DNA from: Smaragdicoccus niigatensis DSM 44881 = NBRC 103563
GTDB lineage: Bacteria; Actinomycetota; Actinomycetes; Mycobacteriales; Mycobacteriaceae
DNA length: 64,000 nt
NCBI RefSeq assembly: GCF_000380645.1
Contig: NZ_AQXZ01000019.1
Span: 834,761-898,760, forward strand
Direction: 5' to 3'
Both the position numbers and the translations under genes were made by a program. The notes under the pieces were generated by a model. The model ran no database searches. It worked only from the letters and a program-made list of their open reading frames with translations, and was not told the DNA's origin. How positions within the stretch are numbered: the stretch's first letter is position 1; every line of letters begins with the position of its first letter. Shown here piece after piece: positions 63,984 through 64,000 of the stretch.

Positions 63984-64000
63984 GCTCTGCGAAGCCGCAG

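Overview
This window is a gene-dense chromosomal segment of a high-GC actinobacterium, very probably a mycolic-acid-producing member of Mycobacteriales such as Gordonia, Williamsia, Rhodococcus or a close relative. The evidence is high GC, frequent GTG starts, WhiB and ESX genes, an actinobacterial SOS box, and a gene order that follows the Mycobacterium tuberculosis segment from Rv3394c (imuB) to Rv3460c (rpsM), with insertions. The genus cannot be settled by eye. I saw no rRNA, tRNA, insertion sequence, prophage or CRISPR array.

Layout. 1-1892: imuB (cut by the window edge) and imuA', SOS mutagenesis genes below an extended LexA site. 2040-7626: a GT39-type membrane glycosyltransferase, a LuxR-type response regulator and a PspC-domain histidine kinase, facing a PspC/LiaF-like membrane operon; the two promoter regions share a 16-bp dyad. 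7690-13303: guaA, a DUF427 gene, guaB3, guaB2 and the divergent DUF5319 gene. 13366-16501: rsdA-sigD, an Rv3415c-like gene and a WhiB3-like gene. 16559-24159: groEL1-groES under a CIRCE operator, the tsaD-rimI-tsaB-tsaE t6A cluster, alr and nnr. 24202-30751: a cupredoxin lipoprotein, glmS, an alpha/beta-hydrolase-like protein without the nucleophile serine, an EspC-like gene pair, and 5-oxoprolinase genes (pxpBC, pxpA). 30870-34949: three tandem WS/DGAT-like acyltransferases. 34954-37339: glmM and rpsI-rplM.

37588-52637 is the accessory core. It holds a lipoprotein metallopeptidase, the WXG100 pair esxT/esxU behind a SigM-like promoter, a T7SS-associated protein, eccC, then divergent eccD-mycP, eccB and an EccE-like gene. 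This makes a full ESX-4-type system that includes EccE. Directly after EccE lies a 611-residue secreted protein with a PGRS-like glycine-rich domain but a Sec signal peptide in place of a PE domain.

52638-59666 is a more variable stretch: an FMN reductase, a strongly folded intergenic segment that may be a small RNA, an MTA-phosphorylase-like gene, a small membrane protein behind a tandem 21-bp operator-like repeat, two overlapping paralogous 14-TM MFS exporters, and small VOC, SnoaL-like, lipoprotein and cupin genes. 59672-63848 is the alpha operon: rpsM-rpsK-rpsD-rpoA-rplQ-truA, with its probable promoter at the right edge.

The conserved housekeeping blocks cover GMP synthesis, peptidoglycan precursors (alr, glmS, glmM), tRNA t6A modification and ribosome/RNA polymerase synthesis. 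The best candidates for new biology are the ESX-4 region with its PGRS-like neighbour and EspC-like pair, the PspC two-component system with its shared operator, and the folded intergenic segment at 53310-53482.
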